From Arcobacter iocasae (GTDB lineage Bacteria; Campylobacterota; Campylobacteria; Campylobacterales; Arcobacteraceae): DNA of 64,000 nucleotides. Of this stretch, positions 1 through 8,839 are shown in pieces. The notes beneath the pieces are model-generated. The model saw only the letters and a list, made by a program, of their open reading frames with translations, was not told the DNA's origin and ran no database searches. The translations under genes were made by a program, and so were the position numbers. Position 1 is the stretch's first letter. Every line of letters starts with the position of its first letter. The DNA lies in assembly GCF_042214795.1 (NCBI RefSeq), contig NZ_CP090177.1:1612001-1676000 (forward strand). The letters run 5' to 3'.

Positions 1-230
1 TCTCTTGCTTCTGGTTGATATAAAGCAAGTGCTGTTACAATTGAATTGTCTATATTGTTTGAACTAATTGTAAGTTTTTTTAATGATAACTCTGCATCTT
101 TTAAAGCCTTGAAATCTTCATCTTTTAGAGCTTTTAAAGCTGCATTTAATGATTCGATTACCACATTACCTATTTCTAGCAATTCATTTTGAATTTGCTC
201 TCTTCTTGTCTCATAAACTTTTAACATCAT
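1..230 (-). CDS. PhoU-like phosphate signalling protein (partial, N-terminal part)
   Basis: Only the first 76 or so codons lie in the window; the gene continues past position 1. The protein begins MMLKVYETRREQIQNE and is an amphipathic, charged helix followed by a stretch ending ALALYQPEAR. That pattern, a helical repeat with a conserved PEAR element, is typical of PhoU, the cytoplasmic negative regulator linking the Pst phosphate transporter to the PhoR/PhoB system. Two adjacent ATG codons (230-228 and 227-225) could start it. A PhoU is plausible in a genome that also has a phosphonate operon, but the neighbouring genes that would confirm it are outside the window. Confidence 0.6.
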   Translation of the reverse strand, partial: MMLKVYETRREQIQNELLEIGNVVIESLNAALKALKDEDFKALKDAELSLKKLTISSNNIDNSIVTALALYQPEAR

Positions 231-305
231 TTAAGCCTTCCCATTGTGTATAACATCTATTTTGTCGCACATTATAGTTTATAATAATTACAAGATGATT
301 ACATT

Positions 306-2036
306 TTAAAATGAAGCACTTATAGGTCTATCTAAATTCTTTGAGTATTTTTTCATTACATTTAAAGTGTAGTCAAAATTTGCTTTTTTTGAATTACTTG
401 AAATCTCAATGATAGCACAAGAACAAGATAAAAGTTCAAATATTCTATCTTCACCAAATCTATCTTTTCCTTTTATATGACCATTTTTCTTATCTGTTTC
501 ACTGTATAAGTTTTTCACAGACCATCTAAATTCATCTAATGCCTCTTTTGTAGTTAGGTAAACCTCTTCTATATCATTATTTTTTATACCTATAAAAAAG
601 TCATCTCCACCAATATGTGCTATAAAAGTGTCACTAGGATATTTTTTTTGTAAAAGTTCTGAAAATAAAAGTATTGCTCTATCACCTTGCCTAAATCCAT
701 ATGTATCATTAAAAGGTTTGAAATTATCAAAATCAAAATATAAAATATGTGATTTATAAATATTCTTATTCTCTAAACTATTGTAAATAAATCGTTCGAT
801 TTGATTATTACCTGGTAGTCTTGTTAGTGGATTTTGGTTTTCTGCAATTTCTAAAGTTCTTTTATGGGATAGTTGCAAAAGAGATCTTAAATCAATAAAT
901 CCATGGTATTTATTTGCTTTTGTAATAAATATCCCAGATGAGTTTGGGTCTTGATTAAAAATTTGTAGGGCTTTGTCAATTCCCCATGATGCTTCTATTG
1001 AAATAACAGGCTTAACATATTTACTTATTTTAGAACTGTATGATTTATTTTGTGCTAGGGCTAATCCATACTGTGAGTATGAAATTTGTTTAATATCAAC
1101 TTCATAAATTACACCAATAAAGTTATCATAATCGTCTATTATAGGAACAAAACTACTGTGTGTGTAATCTTTAAAGTATAAAAATAAAGAGTGCAAAGAT
1201 GAATCAATATTAATAGGAACAATATTTTGAATAAATTCTTGTTCTATTGGGGCATTGTCATCTGCTCTTTTTTCAGTTAGTAAGTATTTGACTATATCTT
1301 TATATATTGGCTTTATTTCATCAATTTGTGTAGTTGGTTTTTGTACGAAAAAACCTTGAATAAAATCTGCCCCAATATTTTTACATGTGTAAAACTCTTT
1401 TAGTGTTTCAACACCTTCTGCGACAACTTTCATTCCCATAATATGTGCCATATTTATAATAGATGAACAAAATAGTCTTTTTTTAGCATCACCATTGATA
1501 TTTTCTATAAAAAATCTATCTATTTTTATTATATCTGCTTGTGAGAAATATAATAGTTTTAAACCTGAAACTCCAACTCCAAAGTCATCAATAGCAATAT
1601 TATAATTACTACTATTGTAATTATGTATCATATCAATTAGGTCATTTTGCTCTTCTAATGTGCCTCGTTCACTTAATTCAAAACAGATTATACTTTTAGG
1701 TAGGTTGTATCTTTTTAAGATCTTTTTTGTATTACCTTTAGTATAGTTTTTCGCATGAATAGTTCTATTATCAAGGTTATAAAAAAGTTGTAAGTTTTCA
1801 ATACTTATTCTCGAAAATTTTTCAATTGCTTTTTCTCTTAGAAGTAGGTCAAACTCATACAAGTAGTTTTCTTTATAAGCTAAATCAAAAATATCATGAA
1901 TATAGTTTATATTTGGTATTTTCTCTACATTTCTAAGTAGTGCTTCAACTGCAAAAATTTTACCAGAATGAGCATGTATAATAGGCTGAAAAGCGTAATC
2001 GAGTTTTTCAACAATTGAATTCCATTTTATTTTCAT
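306..2036 (-). CDS. EAL-CBS-GGDEF cyclic-di-GMP signalling protein
   Basis: This 576-residue protein probably makes and/or breaks cyclic di-GMP in the cytoplasm. An EAL phosphodiesterase domain comes first (about residues 10-250), with the EALLR signature at 31-35, a DDFGVG metal-site motif and EGVET. A pair of CBS domains (about 265-395) follows, then a GGDEF domain (about 405-570) whose active-site loop reads GGDDF at 476-480. Both catalytic signatures look intact, with a conservative E-to-D change in the cyclase loop. No membrane segment is visible, so CBS ligand binding (adenine nucleotides in many families) may be the input. The order EAL before GGDEF is the reverse of the usual tandem. 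The gene stands alone with about 200 bp upstream. Confidence 0.88.
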   Translation of the reverse strand: MKIKWNSIVEKLDYAFQPIIHAHSGKIFAVEALLRNVEKIPNINYIHDIFDLAYKENYLYEFDLLLREKAIEKFSRISIENLQLFYNLDNRTIHAKNYTKGNTKKILKRYNLPKSIICFELSERGTLEEQNDLIDMIHNYNSSNYNIAIDDFGVGVSGLKLLYFSQADIIKIDRFFIENINGDAKKRLFCSSIINMAHIMGMKVVAEGVETLKEFYTCKNIGADFIQGFFVQKPTTQIDEIKPIYKDIVKYLLTEKRADDNAPIEQEFIQNIVPINIDSSLHSLFLYFKDYTHSSFVPIIDDYDNFIGVIYEVDIKQISYSQYGLALAQNKSYSSKISKYVKPVISIEASWGIDKALQIFNQDPNSSGIFITKANKYHGFIDLRSLLQLSHKRTLEIAENQNPLTRLPGNNQIERFIYNSLENKNIYKSHILYFDFDNFKPFNDTYGFRQGDRAILLFSELLQKKYPSDTFIAHIGGDDFFIGIKNNDIEEVYLTTKEALDEFRWSVKNLYSETDKKNGHIKGKDRFGEDRIFELLSCSCAIIEISSNSKKANFDYTLNVMKKYSKNLDRPISASF

Positions 2037-2241
2037 ATTTTAATCCTATTTATAGCCTTTTCTCTAATCGTTCGCGTAAAAAAGATAAAGGGCTATAACT
2101 AAAATCAAAAAAAGTTATAACTCTCTTTTTAATTTTTCAATTTTTGGAATATTTTCATTACTGTATTTTAATAGGTGAAAGTGTAGTTTAAAATGATTAC
2201 ATTTTGATTACGAAAGTAGATAAAAAAGTGAAACTAATGGA

Positions 2242-3309
2242 TTATAATCCATTAGCCTCAATTGCTTTTGATTGTGCATCTGTGATTAATGGGTCTATGA
2301 TTTCATCAAATACTCCATCATTCATAACTGCTTCAAGTCTGTATAATGTTAGGTTAATTCTATGGTCACTTATTCGGCCTTGTGGGTAATTATAAGTTCT
2401 AATTCTACCACTTCGGTCTCCAGTTCCAACTTGCTCTTTTCTGCTGGCACCTTCTGAGTCCATTTTTTCTTGCATTTGAATGTCATAAAGTCTAGCTTTT
2501 AAAACTTTCATTGCTTTATCTTTATTTTTATGTTGAGATTTTTGGTCTTGGTTGGTTACTACAAGTCCTGAAGGAATATGCGTAATTCTAACCGCAGAGT
2601 CTGTTGTATTTACAGATTGTCCACCATTTCCACTAGCTCTCATAACATCAATTTTTAAATCACCTGGATCAATTTCAACTTCAACATCATCAACTTCTGG
2701 CATAACTGCCACAGTAATTGCTGAAGTATGAACTCTTCCTTGAGATTCTGTTGCGGGAACTCTTTGAACTCTATGTGTTCCACTTTCATATTTTAGTCTT
2801 GAATAAACCTGTTCACCTTTAAATAAAGCTACGATTTCTTTGTATCCACCTGCTTCATTCTCACTTTGGTTCATTATCTCAACTTTCCACCCTTTTAGTT
2901 CCGCATATCTTAAGTATGCTCTAAATAGGTTTCCTACAAATATTCCTGCTTCGTCCCCACCTGCACCAGCTCTTAATTCTATAAAAATATTTTTATCATC
3001 ATTAGGATCTTTAGGTATCATAAGAACTTTTATTTCTTCTTCAATAGCAGGTTTTCTAACCTCTAAATCTCTAAGTTCCTCTTTTGCTAATTCACCTAAT
3101 TCTGGATCATCATATAACAATCTGTTATCTTGAATATCCTTTAATACACTTATATATTCTTTAGCTTTATTTACGATTGGTTCAATTGCTGACTGCTCTT
3201 TTGAAAGTGAAGTCATCCTTTTTATGTCTGAAGAGATATCTGGAGAAGCTAATAATCCATTAATCTCCTCATATCTATCAATAAATAGTTGTAATTTATC
3301 TTGTAACAT
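2242..3309 (-). CDS. prfA: Peptide chain release factor 1
   Basis: RF1 recognises UAA and UAG stop codons on the ribosome and triggers peptide release. The 355-residue length is normal. The universal GGQ catalytic tripeptide is at residues 229-231 in the context SGNGGQSVNTTDSAV. The PAT tripeptide of the codon-recognition loop is present (RVPATESQGR), which marks it as RF1 and not RF2. The start is an ATG. rpsT lies 66 bp upstream on the same strand, a common grouping in this phylum, so the two may be co-transcribed. Confidence 0.97.
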   Translation of the reverse strand: MLQDKLQLFIDRYEEINGLLASPDISSDIKRMTSLSKEQSAIEPIVNKAKEYISVLKDIQDNRLLYDDPELGELAKEELRDLEVRKPAIEEEIKVLMIPKDPNDDKNIFIELRAGAGGDEAGIFVGNLFRAYLRYAELKGWKVEIMNQSENEAGGYKEIVALFKGEQVYSRLKYESGTHRVQRVPATESQGRVHTSAITVAVMPEVDDVEVEIDPGDLKIDVMRASGNGGQSVNTTDSAVRITHIPSGLVVTNQDQKSQHKNKDKAMKVLKARLYDIQMQEKMDSEGASRKEQVGTGDRSGRIRTYNYPQGRISDHRINLTLYRLEAVMNDGVFDEIIDPLITDAQSKAIEANGL

Positions 3310-3375
3310 ATTTTATAGTATGTATAAGCAAATAAATAAAATTAACTACCATATTTTTATGATAGTAAAATTTTA

Positions 3376-3636
3376 TTAAAGTGCGTTAACTTTAACTTGT
3401 AGTCTACTAACTTTTCTAGCAGCAGTTCCTTTTTTAAGGATACCTTTTGCAATACAATGGTGCATGTATTTATTAGCAGTTTTCATAGCAACAGTTGCTT
3501 TTTCTTTGTCATTAGCCTCAACTGCAGATAATACATCTTTAGTTATGTTTTTAATTCTTGTTTTATAAAATCTGTTTCTCTCAGTTTTTACTAACGTTTG
3601 TTTAGCTCTTTTAGCCGAAGATTTGTGGTTTGCCAT
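3376..3636 (-). CDS. rpsT: 30S ribosomal protein S20
   Basis: An 86-residue, lysine-rich protein beginning MANHKSSAKRAKQT and containing the ANKYMHHCIAKGILKKGTA stretch of bacterial S20, which binds 16S rRNA and assists 30S assembly. The length is typical. It lies directly upstream of prfA and divergent from glmM, with 90 bp between the two starts that must hold both promoters. A purine-rich AAAGAGGTTAAAA lies just ahead of the ATG on the minus strand. Confidence 0.97.
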   Translation of the reverse strand: MANHKSSAKRAKQTLVKTERNRFYKTRIKNITKDVLSAVEANDKEKATVAMKTANKYMHHCIAKGILKKGTAARKVSRLQVKVNAL

Positions 3637-3726
3637 TTTTAACCTCTTTATAATTTTTTTAAGGCTAGAATACTAGCCAAATAACTTTAAAGTAAGTTTA
3701 AATTAAGTTTAATTTTAGGATTTTTC

Positions 3727-5061
3727 ATGAAACTATTTGGTACTGATGGTGTAAGAGGACAAGCGGGGTCATTTTTAGATGCAATGACTGTAATGAAACT
3801 AGCAATGGCTGCTGGAATATTTTTTAGAAAACATTCATATACAAACAAAATTTTAGTAGGAAAAGATACTAGAAGAAGTGGGTATATGATTGAAAATGCA
3901 CTTGTATCAGGACTGACGGCCGTAGGATATGATGTTATACAAATAGGACCAATGCCAACTCCTGCTATTGCATTCTTAACAGAATCAATGAGATGTGATG
4001 CTGGAATTATGATATCTGCTTCACATAATCCTTTTGAAGATAATGGAATCAAGTTTTTCGATCATAATGGAAATAAGCTAGGACTTGATTGTGAAAAAGC
4101 AATTGAAGAACTATTTTTTGACGAAGAAGCGATAATTCAAGCTCAAAAAACAGGAAAAGAAATAGGGGCATCAAAAAGAATTGATGATGTTATTGGAAGA
4201 TATATTGTATCAATTAAAAGTTCATTTCCAAAAGATTTAACATTAAGTGGTCTAAGAATTGTTCTTGATTGTGCAAATGGTGCAGCTTATAAAGTAGCAC
4301 CAACAATCTTAGAAGAACTAGGAGCTGAAGTATTTACAATAAATGCAAAACCAAATGGATTTAATATCAATGAATTAAGTGGTGCAATGTATCCAGAAAA
4401 TGTTGCAAAAGTTGTAAAAGAAGTGAGAGCTGATATTGGATTGGCATTAGATGGAGATGCAGATAGACTTGTTGTAATAGATGAAAATGGTGATACTGTT
4501 GATGGGGATAAACTATTAGGTGCCTTATGTGTCTATCTAAGCAGTAAGGGACTTTTAAAAGGTGAAGCTTGTGTTGCAACAGTTATGAGTAATAAAGCCT
4601 TAGAGGACTACCTAGACTCATTTGATTTAAAACTAAATAGAACAGATGTTGGTGATAAAAATGTTTTAGTAAATATGAAAGAAAATCATATCAATTTTGG
4701 AGGAGAGCAAAGTGGACATGTTATTTTCTCTGATGTTTCAAAAACAGGAGATGGTCTTGCAACTGCACTTCAAGTATTATCATATGTTTTAGAAAGTGGT
4801 AAGAAAGCTAGTGAGGCTTTAAATAAATTTGAACTTTATCCACAAGTGTTAAAAAACATAAAAGTAAATGAAAAAATCCCATTAGATAAAATTGAAGGTT
4901 TGAAAGAACTTCAAGCAGAAATCAAATCAAAGGGAATGAGAGATTTAATTAGATACTCTGGAACTGAAAATAAATTAAGAGTTCTAATAGAAGGTCGAGA
5001 TAAAAAGTTAGTAAATGAATATATGGATAAATTAATAGAGTTTTTAACTAAAAAATTATGA
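3727..5061 (+). CDS. glmM: Phosphoglucosamine mutase
   Basis: GlmM converts glucosamine-6-phosphate to glucosamine-1-phosphate, feeding UDP-GlcNAc, peptidoglycan and lipopolysaccharide synthesis. The 444-residue protein opens MKLFGTDGVRG, the GlmM signature. It has the phosphoserine loop SASHNP with the catalytic Ser at residue 99, the metal loop DGDADR and the C-terminal phosphate-binding RYSGTE. Its stop overlaps the lspA start by 4 bp (ATGA), indicating translational coupling. No missing key residue is seen. Confidence 0.97.
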   Translation: MKLFGTDGVRGQAGSFLDAMTVMKLAMAAGIFFRKHSYTNKILVGKDTRRSGYMIENALVSGLTAVGYDVIQIGPMPTPAIAFLTESMRCDAGIMISASHNPFEDNGIKFFDHNGNKLGLDCEKAIEELFFDEEAIIQAQKTGKEIGASKRIDDVIGRYIVSIKSSFPKDLTLSGLRIVLDCANGAAYKVAPTILEELGAEVFTINAKPNGFNINELSGAMYPENVAKVVKEVRADIGLALDGDADRLVVIDENGDTVDGDKLLGALCVYLSSKGLLKGEACVATVMSNKALEDYLDSFDLKLNRTDVGDKNVLVNMKENHINFGGEQSGHVIFSDVSKTGDGLATALQVLSYVLESGKKASEALNKFELYPQVLKNIKVNEKIPLDKIEGLKELQAEIKSKGMRDLIRYSGTENKLRVLIEGRDKKLVNEYMDKLIEFLTKKL

Positions 5062-5519
5062 ATAAAAAATTAATTGTTTCACTAGTAATTTTTGTATTAT
5101 TAGTTTTAATAGACCAAGCTATTAAATATGGTTTTGTATTTTTAAATTTTGGTTTTGAAAGTGATTGCATATCTTTAGTTCTTGCATACAATTATGGTGT
5201 TGCATTTTCTATGTTTGAATTTTTGAGTGAATATTTAAAATTTATACAATTAACACTTATAGCTTGTATAGTGATTTATTTATACTTAAATAAAGAAGTG
5301 TTTTTAAAATATTATATTCCTATTTCAATACTACTTGCTGGGGGTTTGTCTAATATTTTAGATAGATTTACTTATGGAGCAGTTGTTGATTATGTTTATT
5401 GGCATTGTGGTTTTGATTTTGCTATATTTAATTTTGCAGATGTAATTATTGACTTTGCTATTGCAATAATTTTATATATGCAGTATAAACAATATAAAGA
5501 AGATAAAAAAAGAGCTTAA
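5058..5519 (+). CDS. lspA: Lipoprotein signal peptidase (signal peptidase II)
   Basis: LspA is an inner-membrane aspartyl protease that removes signal peptides from diacylglyceryl-modified prolipoproteins. The 153-residue protein has four hydrophobic segments. Both catalytic aspartate motifs are visible: NILDRFTYGAVVDY and FNFADVIID. It also has the DQAIKY motif in the first segment. It is translationally coupled to glmM. A lipoprotein substrate in this window is the imelysin protein at 59613-60968, which carries an LTGC lipobox. Confidence 0.95.
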   Translation: MNKKLIVSLVIFVLLVLIDQAIKYGFVFLNFGFESDCISLVLAYNYGVAFSMFEFLSEYLKFIQLTLIACIVIYLYLNKEVFLKYYIPISILLAGGLSNILDRFTYGAVVDYVYWHCGFDFAIFNFADVIIDFAIAIILYMQYKQYKEDKKRA

Positions 5520-5597
5520 TAGAGTTTTTGAAAGCTAAACAGATTTTAGCTATAATCGAGCAAATTAAAAAAGATAAGTTTAATAAAGAGAGAAAAG

Positions 5598-6866
5598 ATG
5601 GGTCAAACAATTACAGAAAAGATTTTTAGCGAACATGTAGGACATGAAGTTTACGCAGGTGAGATTGTAAGAAGTCCAATTGATATGGTTATTGGAAATG
5701 ACATTACAACTCCTATTTCTATTAGAGCATTTGAAGAGGGTGGTTTTGAAAAACTAGCAAATCCAGATGGTTTTGCAATAGTACTTGACCACTTTATTCC
5801 TGCAAAAGATATTGCATCGGCAAATCAAGCAAGAATTTCAAGAGACTTTGCTGAAAAACATGATTTAAAACTATTTTTTGATGAAAAAGACATGGGAATC
5901 GAGCATGCACTTTTACCAGAAAAAGGATTAGTATTACCAGGTGATGTTATTATTGGTGCTGATTCACATACCTGTACACATGGTGCATTAGGTGCATTTA
6001 GTACAGGAATGGGGAGTACTGATATATCTTTTGGAATGATTACTGGTGGAAACTGGTTTAAAGTACCTGAGTCTATTAAAGTAGTATTCAAAGGAAAACC
6101 AGGTCCTTATATTACTGGAAAAGATTTAATCTTAGAGATTATTAGAATACTTGGAGTTGATGGAGCTTTATATAAAGCTTTAGAATTCACAGGTGATTCA
6201 ATTAAATATTTAAGCATGGATGATAGATTCTCTTTATGTAATATGGCTATTGAAGCAGGGGCTAAAAATGGTATTGTTGCATATGATGAAGTTACAAAAG
6301 AGTTCTTAGATAGCAGAGACAGTTTAAGAGCTGAACCTAAAATTCATTATTCTGATGATGATGCAACATATTGTCAAGAGATTGTTATAGATGTAGAATC
6401 TTTAAATCCAGTAATTGCATATCCCTTTTTGCCATCAAATGGACATAGTGTAAATCAAGCTGTTGAAGATAATATTAGAGTTGACCAAGTATTTATTGGA
6501 AGCTGTACAAATGGAAGATTATCTGATTTTAAAGTGGCTGCCCAATTACTTGAAGGTAAAAAAGTTGCAAGACATGTAAGACTTATCTTAACTCCAGGAA
6601 CTCAAAAGATACTAAGAGAAGCTACAAAACTTGGATATATTGATACTTTAGTTGATGCAGGTGGAGTTGTTTCTAATCCTACTTGTGGAGCATGTTTAGG
6701 TGGATATATGGGAATCTTAGGTGATGATGAGGTTTGTATTTCTACTACAAATAGAAACTTTGTTGGAAGAATGGGATCTCGAAGTTCAAAAATATATTTA
6801 TCAAATACTGCCGTTGCAGCTGCAAGTGCAATAAGTGGATATATTACAGATCCTAGAAGTTTATAA
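5598..6866 (+). CDS. leuC: 3-isopropylmalate dehydratase large subunit
   Basis: LeuC with LeuD isomerises 2-isopropylmalate to 3-isopropylmalate in leucine synthesis. The 422-residue protein is of the shorter LeuC/HacA-type form. It has the aconitase-family motifs GADSHTCTHGALG and FIGSCTNGRLSDF, plus NPTCGACLGG. The cysteines in the last two are the expected ligands of the 4Fe-4S cluster. No small subunit (leuD) is in the window, so it must be elsewhere. mobA begins on the base after this stop codon, so the two genes form a transcription unit despite unrelated functions. A homoaconitase-like role cannot be excluded from sequence alone. Confidence 0.9.
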   Translation: MGQTITEKIFSEHVGHEVYAGEIVRSPIDMVIGNDITTPISIRAFEEGGFEKLANPDGFAIVLDHFIPAKDIASANQARISRDFAEKHDLKLFFDEKDMGIEHALLPEKGLVLPGDVIIGADSHTCTHGALGAFSTGMGSTDISFGMITGGNWFKVPESIKVVFKGKPGPYITGKDLILEIIRILGVDGALYKALEFTGDSIKYLSMDDRFSLCNMAIEAGAKNGIVAYDEVTKEFLDSRDSLRAEPKIHYSDDDATYCQEIVIDVESLNPVIAYPFLPSNGHSVNQAVEDNIRVDQVFIGSCTNGRLSDFKVAAQLLEGKKVARHVRLILTPGTQKILREATKLGYIDTLVDAGGVVSNPTCGACLGGYMGILGDDEVCISTTNRNFVGRMGSRSSKIYLSNTAVAAASAISGYITDPRSL

Positions 6867-7445
6867 ATGATAACACCACAATTTGATATACCTTGCGTAA
6901 TCCTTTGTGGTGGGAAAAGCTCACGAATGGGAGAAGACAAAGCACTTCTTCCTTTTTCTAATTACAACACTCTTACTCAATATCAATTTGATAGATTAAA
7001 ACCCCATTTTAAAGATATTTATTTATCTTCAAAAACTAATAAATTCGATTTTTTAAAAAGTCATGAAAATATTATATATGACAATATTAGTGATGAAAGT
7101 TCACCTTTGATAGCTTTAAAAAGTATTTTAGAAACTGTAAAATCAGATAAAGTATTTGTAATAACTGTAGATACTCCTTTTGTAAAAATTGACTCAATTG
7201 AGAAATTAATAGATGAAAGTTTGAGTAATAGTACAATTGCAACAACATCAAGAGAGCATAATTTATGTGGAGTTTATAATAAGGCTTGCCTGCCAATAAT
7301 AAATGAAATGATAAAAGAAAATAATCATAAAATAGGCTTTTTACTAAAAAAAATAGAACTTAAAAAAATCGAGTTTTTTGATGAAAATGAATTTTTAAAT
7401 TTAAATAAAAAAGAAGATTACCAAAAGGCACTTTCTCTTATATAA
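6867..7445 (+). CDS. mobA: Molybdenum cofactor guanylyltransferase
   Basis: MobA attaches GMP to molybdopterin to form the bis-MGD cofactor of DMSO-reductase family enzymes such as formate dehydrogenase and Nap. The 192-residue protein has the nucleotidyltransferase signature CVILCGGKSSRMGEDKALLPF-like region at residues 10-29 (LCGGKSSRMG then DKALL) and the TVDTPFV metal/substrate motif. The ATG directly follows the leuC stop with no gap. A strong bidirectional terminator follows at 7458-7493. Confidence 0.92.
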   Translation: MITPQFDIPCVILCGGKSSRMGEDKALLPFSNYNTLTQYQFDRLKPHFKDIYLSSKTNKFDFLKSHENIIYDNISDESSPLIALKSILETVKSDKVFVITVDTPFVKIDSIEKLIDESLSNSTIATTSREHNLCGVYNKACLPIINEMIKENNHKIGFLLKKIELKKIEFFDENEFLNLNKKEDYQKALSLI

Positions 7446-7457
7446 GAATTGTCCATA

Positions 7458-7493
7458 AAAAAAGGGGTTTGAAATTAATCAAACCCCTTTTTT
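7458..7493. terminator. Bidirectional intrinsic terminator between mobA and rplT
   Basis: A perfect 15-bp inverted repeat (AAAAAAGGGGTTTGA and its complement) with a 6-nt loop. The A-run on one side and the T-run on the other give a U-tract in both directions. It lies between two convergent genes and can end both transcripts. Confidence 0.92.
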
Positions 7494-7511
7494 ATTTTTG
7501 CAAATTTAAAA

Positions 7512-7871
7512 TTATTTTGCTAATGCTGCTTTAGCTGCTGTTGCAACTGTTGTAAATGCTGCTGCATCATTCATTGCCATATCAGCTAATATTTTTCTAT
7601 CTAGTTCAATTCCAGCTAATTTAACACCGTTCATGAATCTTGAATAGTTGATATCATTTAATCTACAAGCTGCATTAATTCTGATAATCCATAGCTTTCT
7701 AATATCTCTTTTTTTCTGTCTTCTATCTCTGTATGCATATACTAAAGATCTTTCTAATTGTTCTTTTGCTTTTCTAAAGTGTTTGCTTCTACCTGCGAAG
7801 AAACCTCTTGCCGCTTTTAGAACTTTTTTATGTCTTCTTCTTCTAACTATACCAGTTTTAACTCTAGGCAT
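7512..7871 (-). CDS. rplT: 50S ribosomal protein L20
   Basis: L20 binds 23S rRNA early in 50S assembly and in many bacteria also represses its own operon. The 119-residue protein begins MPRVKTGIVRRRRHKK and contains the GFFAGRSKHFRKAKEQL and LWIIRINAACR stretches of the family. It is the last gene of thrS-infC-rpmI-rplT on the minus strand. The C-terminal alanine-rich tail is common for this protein. A terminator follows at once. Confidence 0.97.
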   Translation of the reverse strand: MPRVKTGIVRRRRHKKVLKAARGFFAGRSKHFRKAKEQLERSLVYAYRDRRQKKRDIRKLWIIRINAACRLNDINYSRFMNGVKLAGIELDRKILADMAMNDAAAFTTVATAAKAALAK

Positions 7872-7911
7872 TTTATTCCTTTCTTAACCATATATTTGTT
7901 TAATATTGGTG

Positions 7912-7946
7912 TCGGCTTTTGCCGAACTTGTCCACATGCTTGTGGA
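7912..7946 (-). promoter_or_regulatory. Two tandem hairpins in the rpmI-rplT spacer
   Basis: The 100-bp spacer holds two small GC-richer inverted repeats. One is TCGGC/GCCGA with a 4-nt loop (7912-7925); the other is TCCACA/TGTGGA with a 4-nt loop (7931-7946). They stand out in this AT-rich genome and lie about 40-75 nt upstream of the rplT start in the transcript. They could form an L20 autoregulatory site or an mRNA processing site. The role is inferred. Confidence 0.4.
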
Positions 7947-7971
7947 GGGACTTGTAATTAAATCTAATTAA

Positions 7972-8169
7972 TTACGCTTTACACAACATTCTTCTAACTC
8001 TTGTAGCATCAGTGCTATCAATAGTTTGAGGTCCTCTTAATGCCACTTTTCTTTTTCTTGACATTTTTGTTAAGATGTGACTTCTAAATGCTGAACCACA
8101 TTTAATTGAACCATTTTTTTTCACTTTAAATCTCTTTAAAGCTCCACTAACTGATTTCATTTTAGGCAT
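7972..8169 (-). CDS. rpmI: 50S ribosomal protein L35
   Basis: A 65-residue basic protein beginning MPKMKSVSGALKRFKV, with the family's conserved HILTKMSRKRKVALRG stretch; it is part of the large ribosomal subunit. It sits between infC and rplT, the canonical order. The ATG is preceded by AGAAAGGAGAAATCC on the minus strand, a good ribosome binding site. Confidence 0.96.
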   Translation of the reverse strand: MPKMKSVSGALKRFKVKKNGSIKCGSAFRSHILTKMSRKRKVALRGPQTIDSTDATRVRRMLCKA

Positions 8170-8273
8170 GGATTTCTCCTTTCTTAAATTTGCATTCTTC
8201 TTCGATATTAGAAAAAGTTTGTGATTATAGTAAAAATAAGCTTTAGATAAGTTTAAGTTAGTTTGAAGTTTTT

Positions 8274-8300
8274 GTAGAAAGAGGAATTATCTCTTTCTAC
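8274..8300 (-). promoter_or_regulatory. Perfect hairpin between infC and rpmI
   Basis: A 10-bp perfect inverted repeat (GTAGAAAGAG with its complement, 7-nt loop) lies 11 bp past the infC stop in the infC-rpmI spacer. In the minus-strand transcript it is followed by an A-rich and not a U-rich stretch, so it is not a classical terminator. A processing site or ribosomal-protein operator is possible; the rpmI leader is where L20 acts in E. coli. Confidence 0.4.
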
Positions 8301-8311
8301 TTAAGTGGAAA

Positions 8312-8839
8312 TTAGTCTTTTTTAGGAAGAACCATCATGTTTACAAATCTTCCTTCAAGTTTTGGTTCAGAATCTCTATCCCCATAATCTTCTAGCATAG
8401 GCCATACTTTTTCAAGTACTTCTGCTCCAGCTTCAGGATGAGCCATCTCTCTACCTTTTAGAAATACTCTACATTTTACATGAAATCCTTTTTCAAGGAA
8501 TTCAATTGCATGTTTAACTTTATAGTTAATATCATTTTCAGCAATTTTAACAGAAAATTTCACTTCTTTTAGAACAATCACTTTTTGATTTTTTCTAGCT
8601 TCTTTTTTCTTTTTTTCTTGTTGATATTTGAATTTACTATAATCCATTATTTTTGCAACAGGTGGTTTACCTTCTGGCGCAATTAGAACTAAATCAAGAC
8701 CTTGTTCATCCGCAGTTTTTAAAGCATCTGCTGTTGAGATGATACCATAGTTAGTACCATCGTCACCCATACATCTAACTTCCTTAGCTGTAATGTCGTC
8801 ATTCATTATAACATCGTCTTTTTTATTTCCTCGACTCAA
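8312..8839 (-). CDS. infC: Translation initiation factor IF-3
   Basis: IF-3 binds the 30S subunit and checks start-codon/initiator tRNA pairing. The 175-residue protein has the N-terminal domain (VIMNDDITAKEVRCMGDDG), a basic linker rich in lysine and the C-terminal domain with KEVKFSVKIAENDINYKV. The best start is TTG at 8839-8837, which overlaps the thrS stop (TTGA) and gives the usual SRGNKKDD leader. A non-ATG start is notable because infC in E. coli uses a rare start codon for autoregulation. The next in-frame ATG (residue 12) would cut into the conserved N-terminus. Confidence 0.95.
   Translation of the reverse strand: MSRGNKKDDVIMNDDITAKEVRCMGDDGTNYGIISTADALKTADEQGLDLVLIAPEGKPPVAKIMDYSKFKYQQEKKKKEARKNQKVIVLKEVKFSVKIAENDINYKVKHAIEFLEKGFHVKCRVFLKGREMAHPEAGAEVLEKVWPMLEDYGDRDSEPKLEGRFVNMMVLPKKD

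Noticed and set aside
2051..2097. Inverted repeat TATAGCCTTTT...AAAGGGCTATA upstream of the EAL-CBS-GGDEF gene as a riboswitch
   Set aside because: The arms are 11 bp with one G-U and a 25-nt loop without conserved riboswitch features; it may be an operator or chance in AT-rich DNA.
2840..3133. Open frame on the plus strand opposite prfA
   Set aside because: It lies wholly inside the well-supported prfA gene; its residues are the low-complexity mirror of prfA codons.
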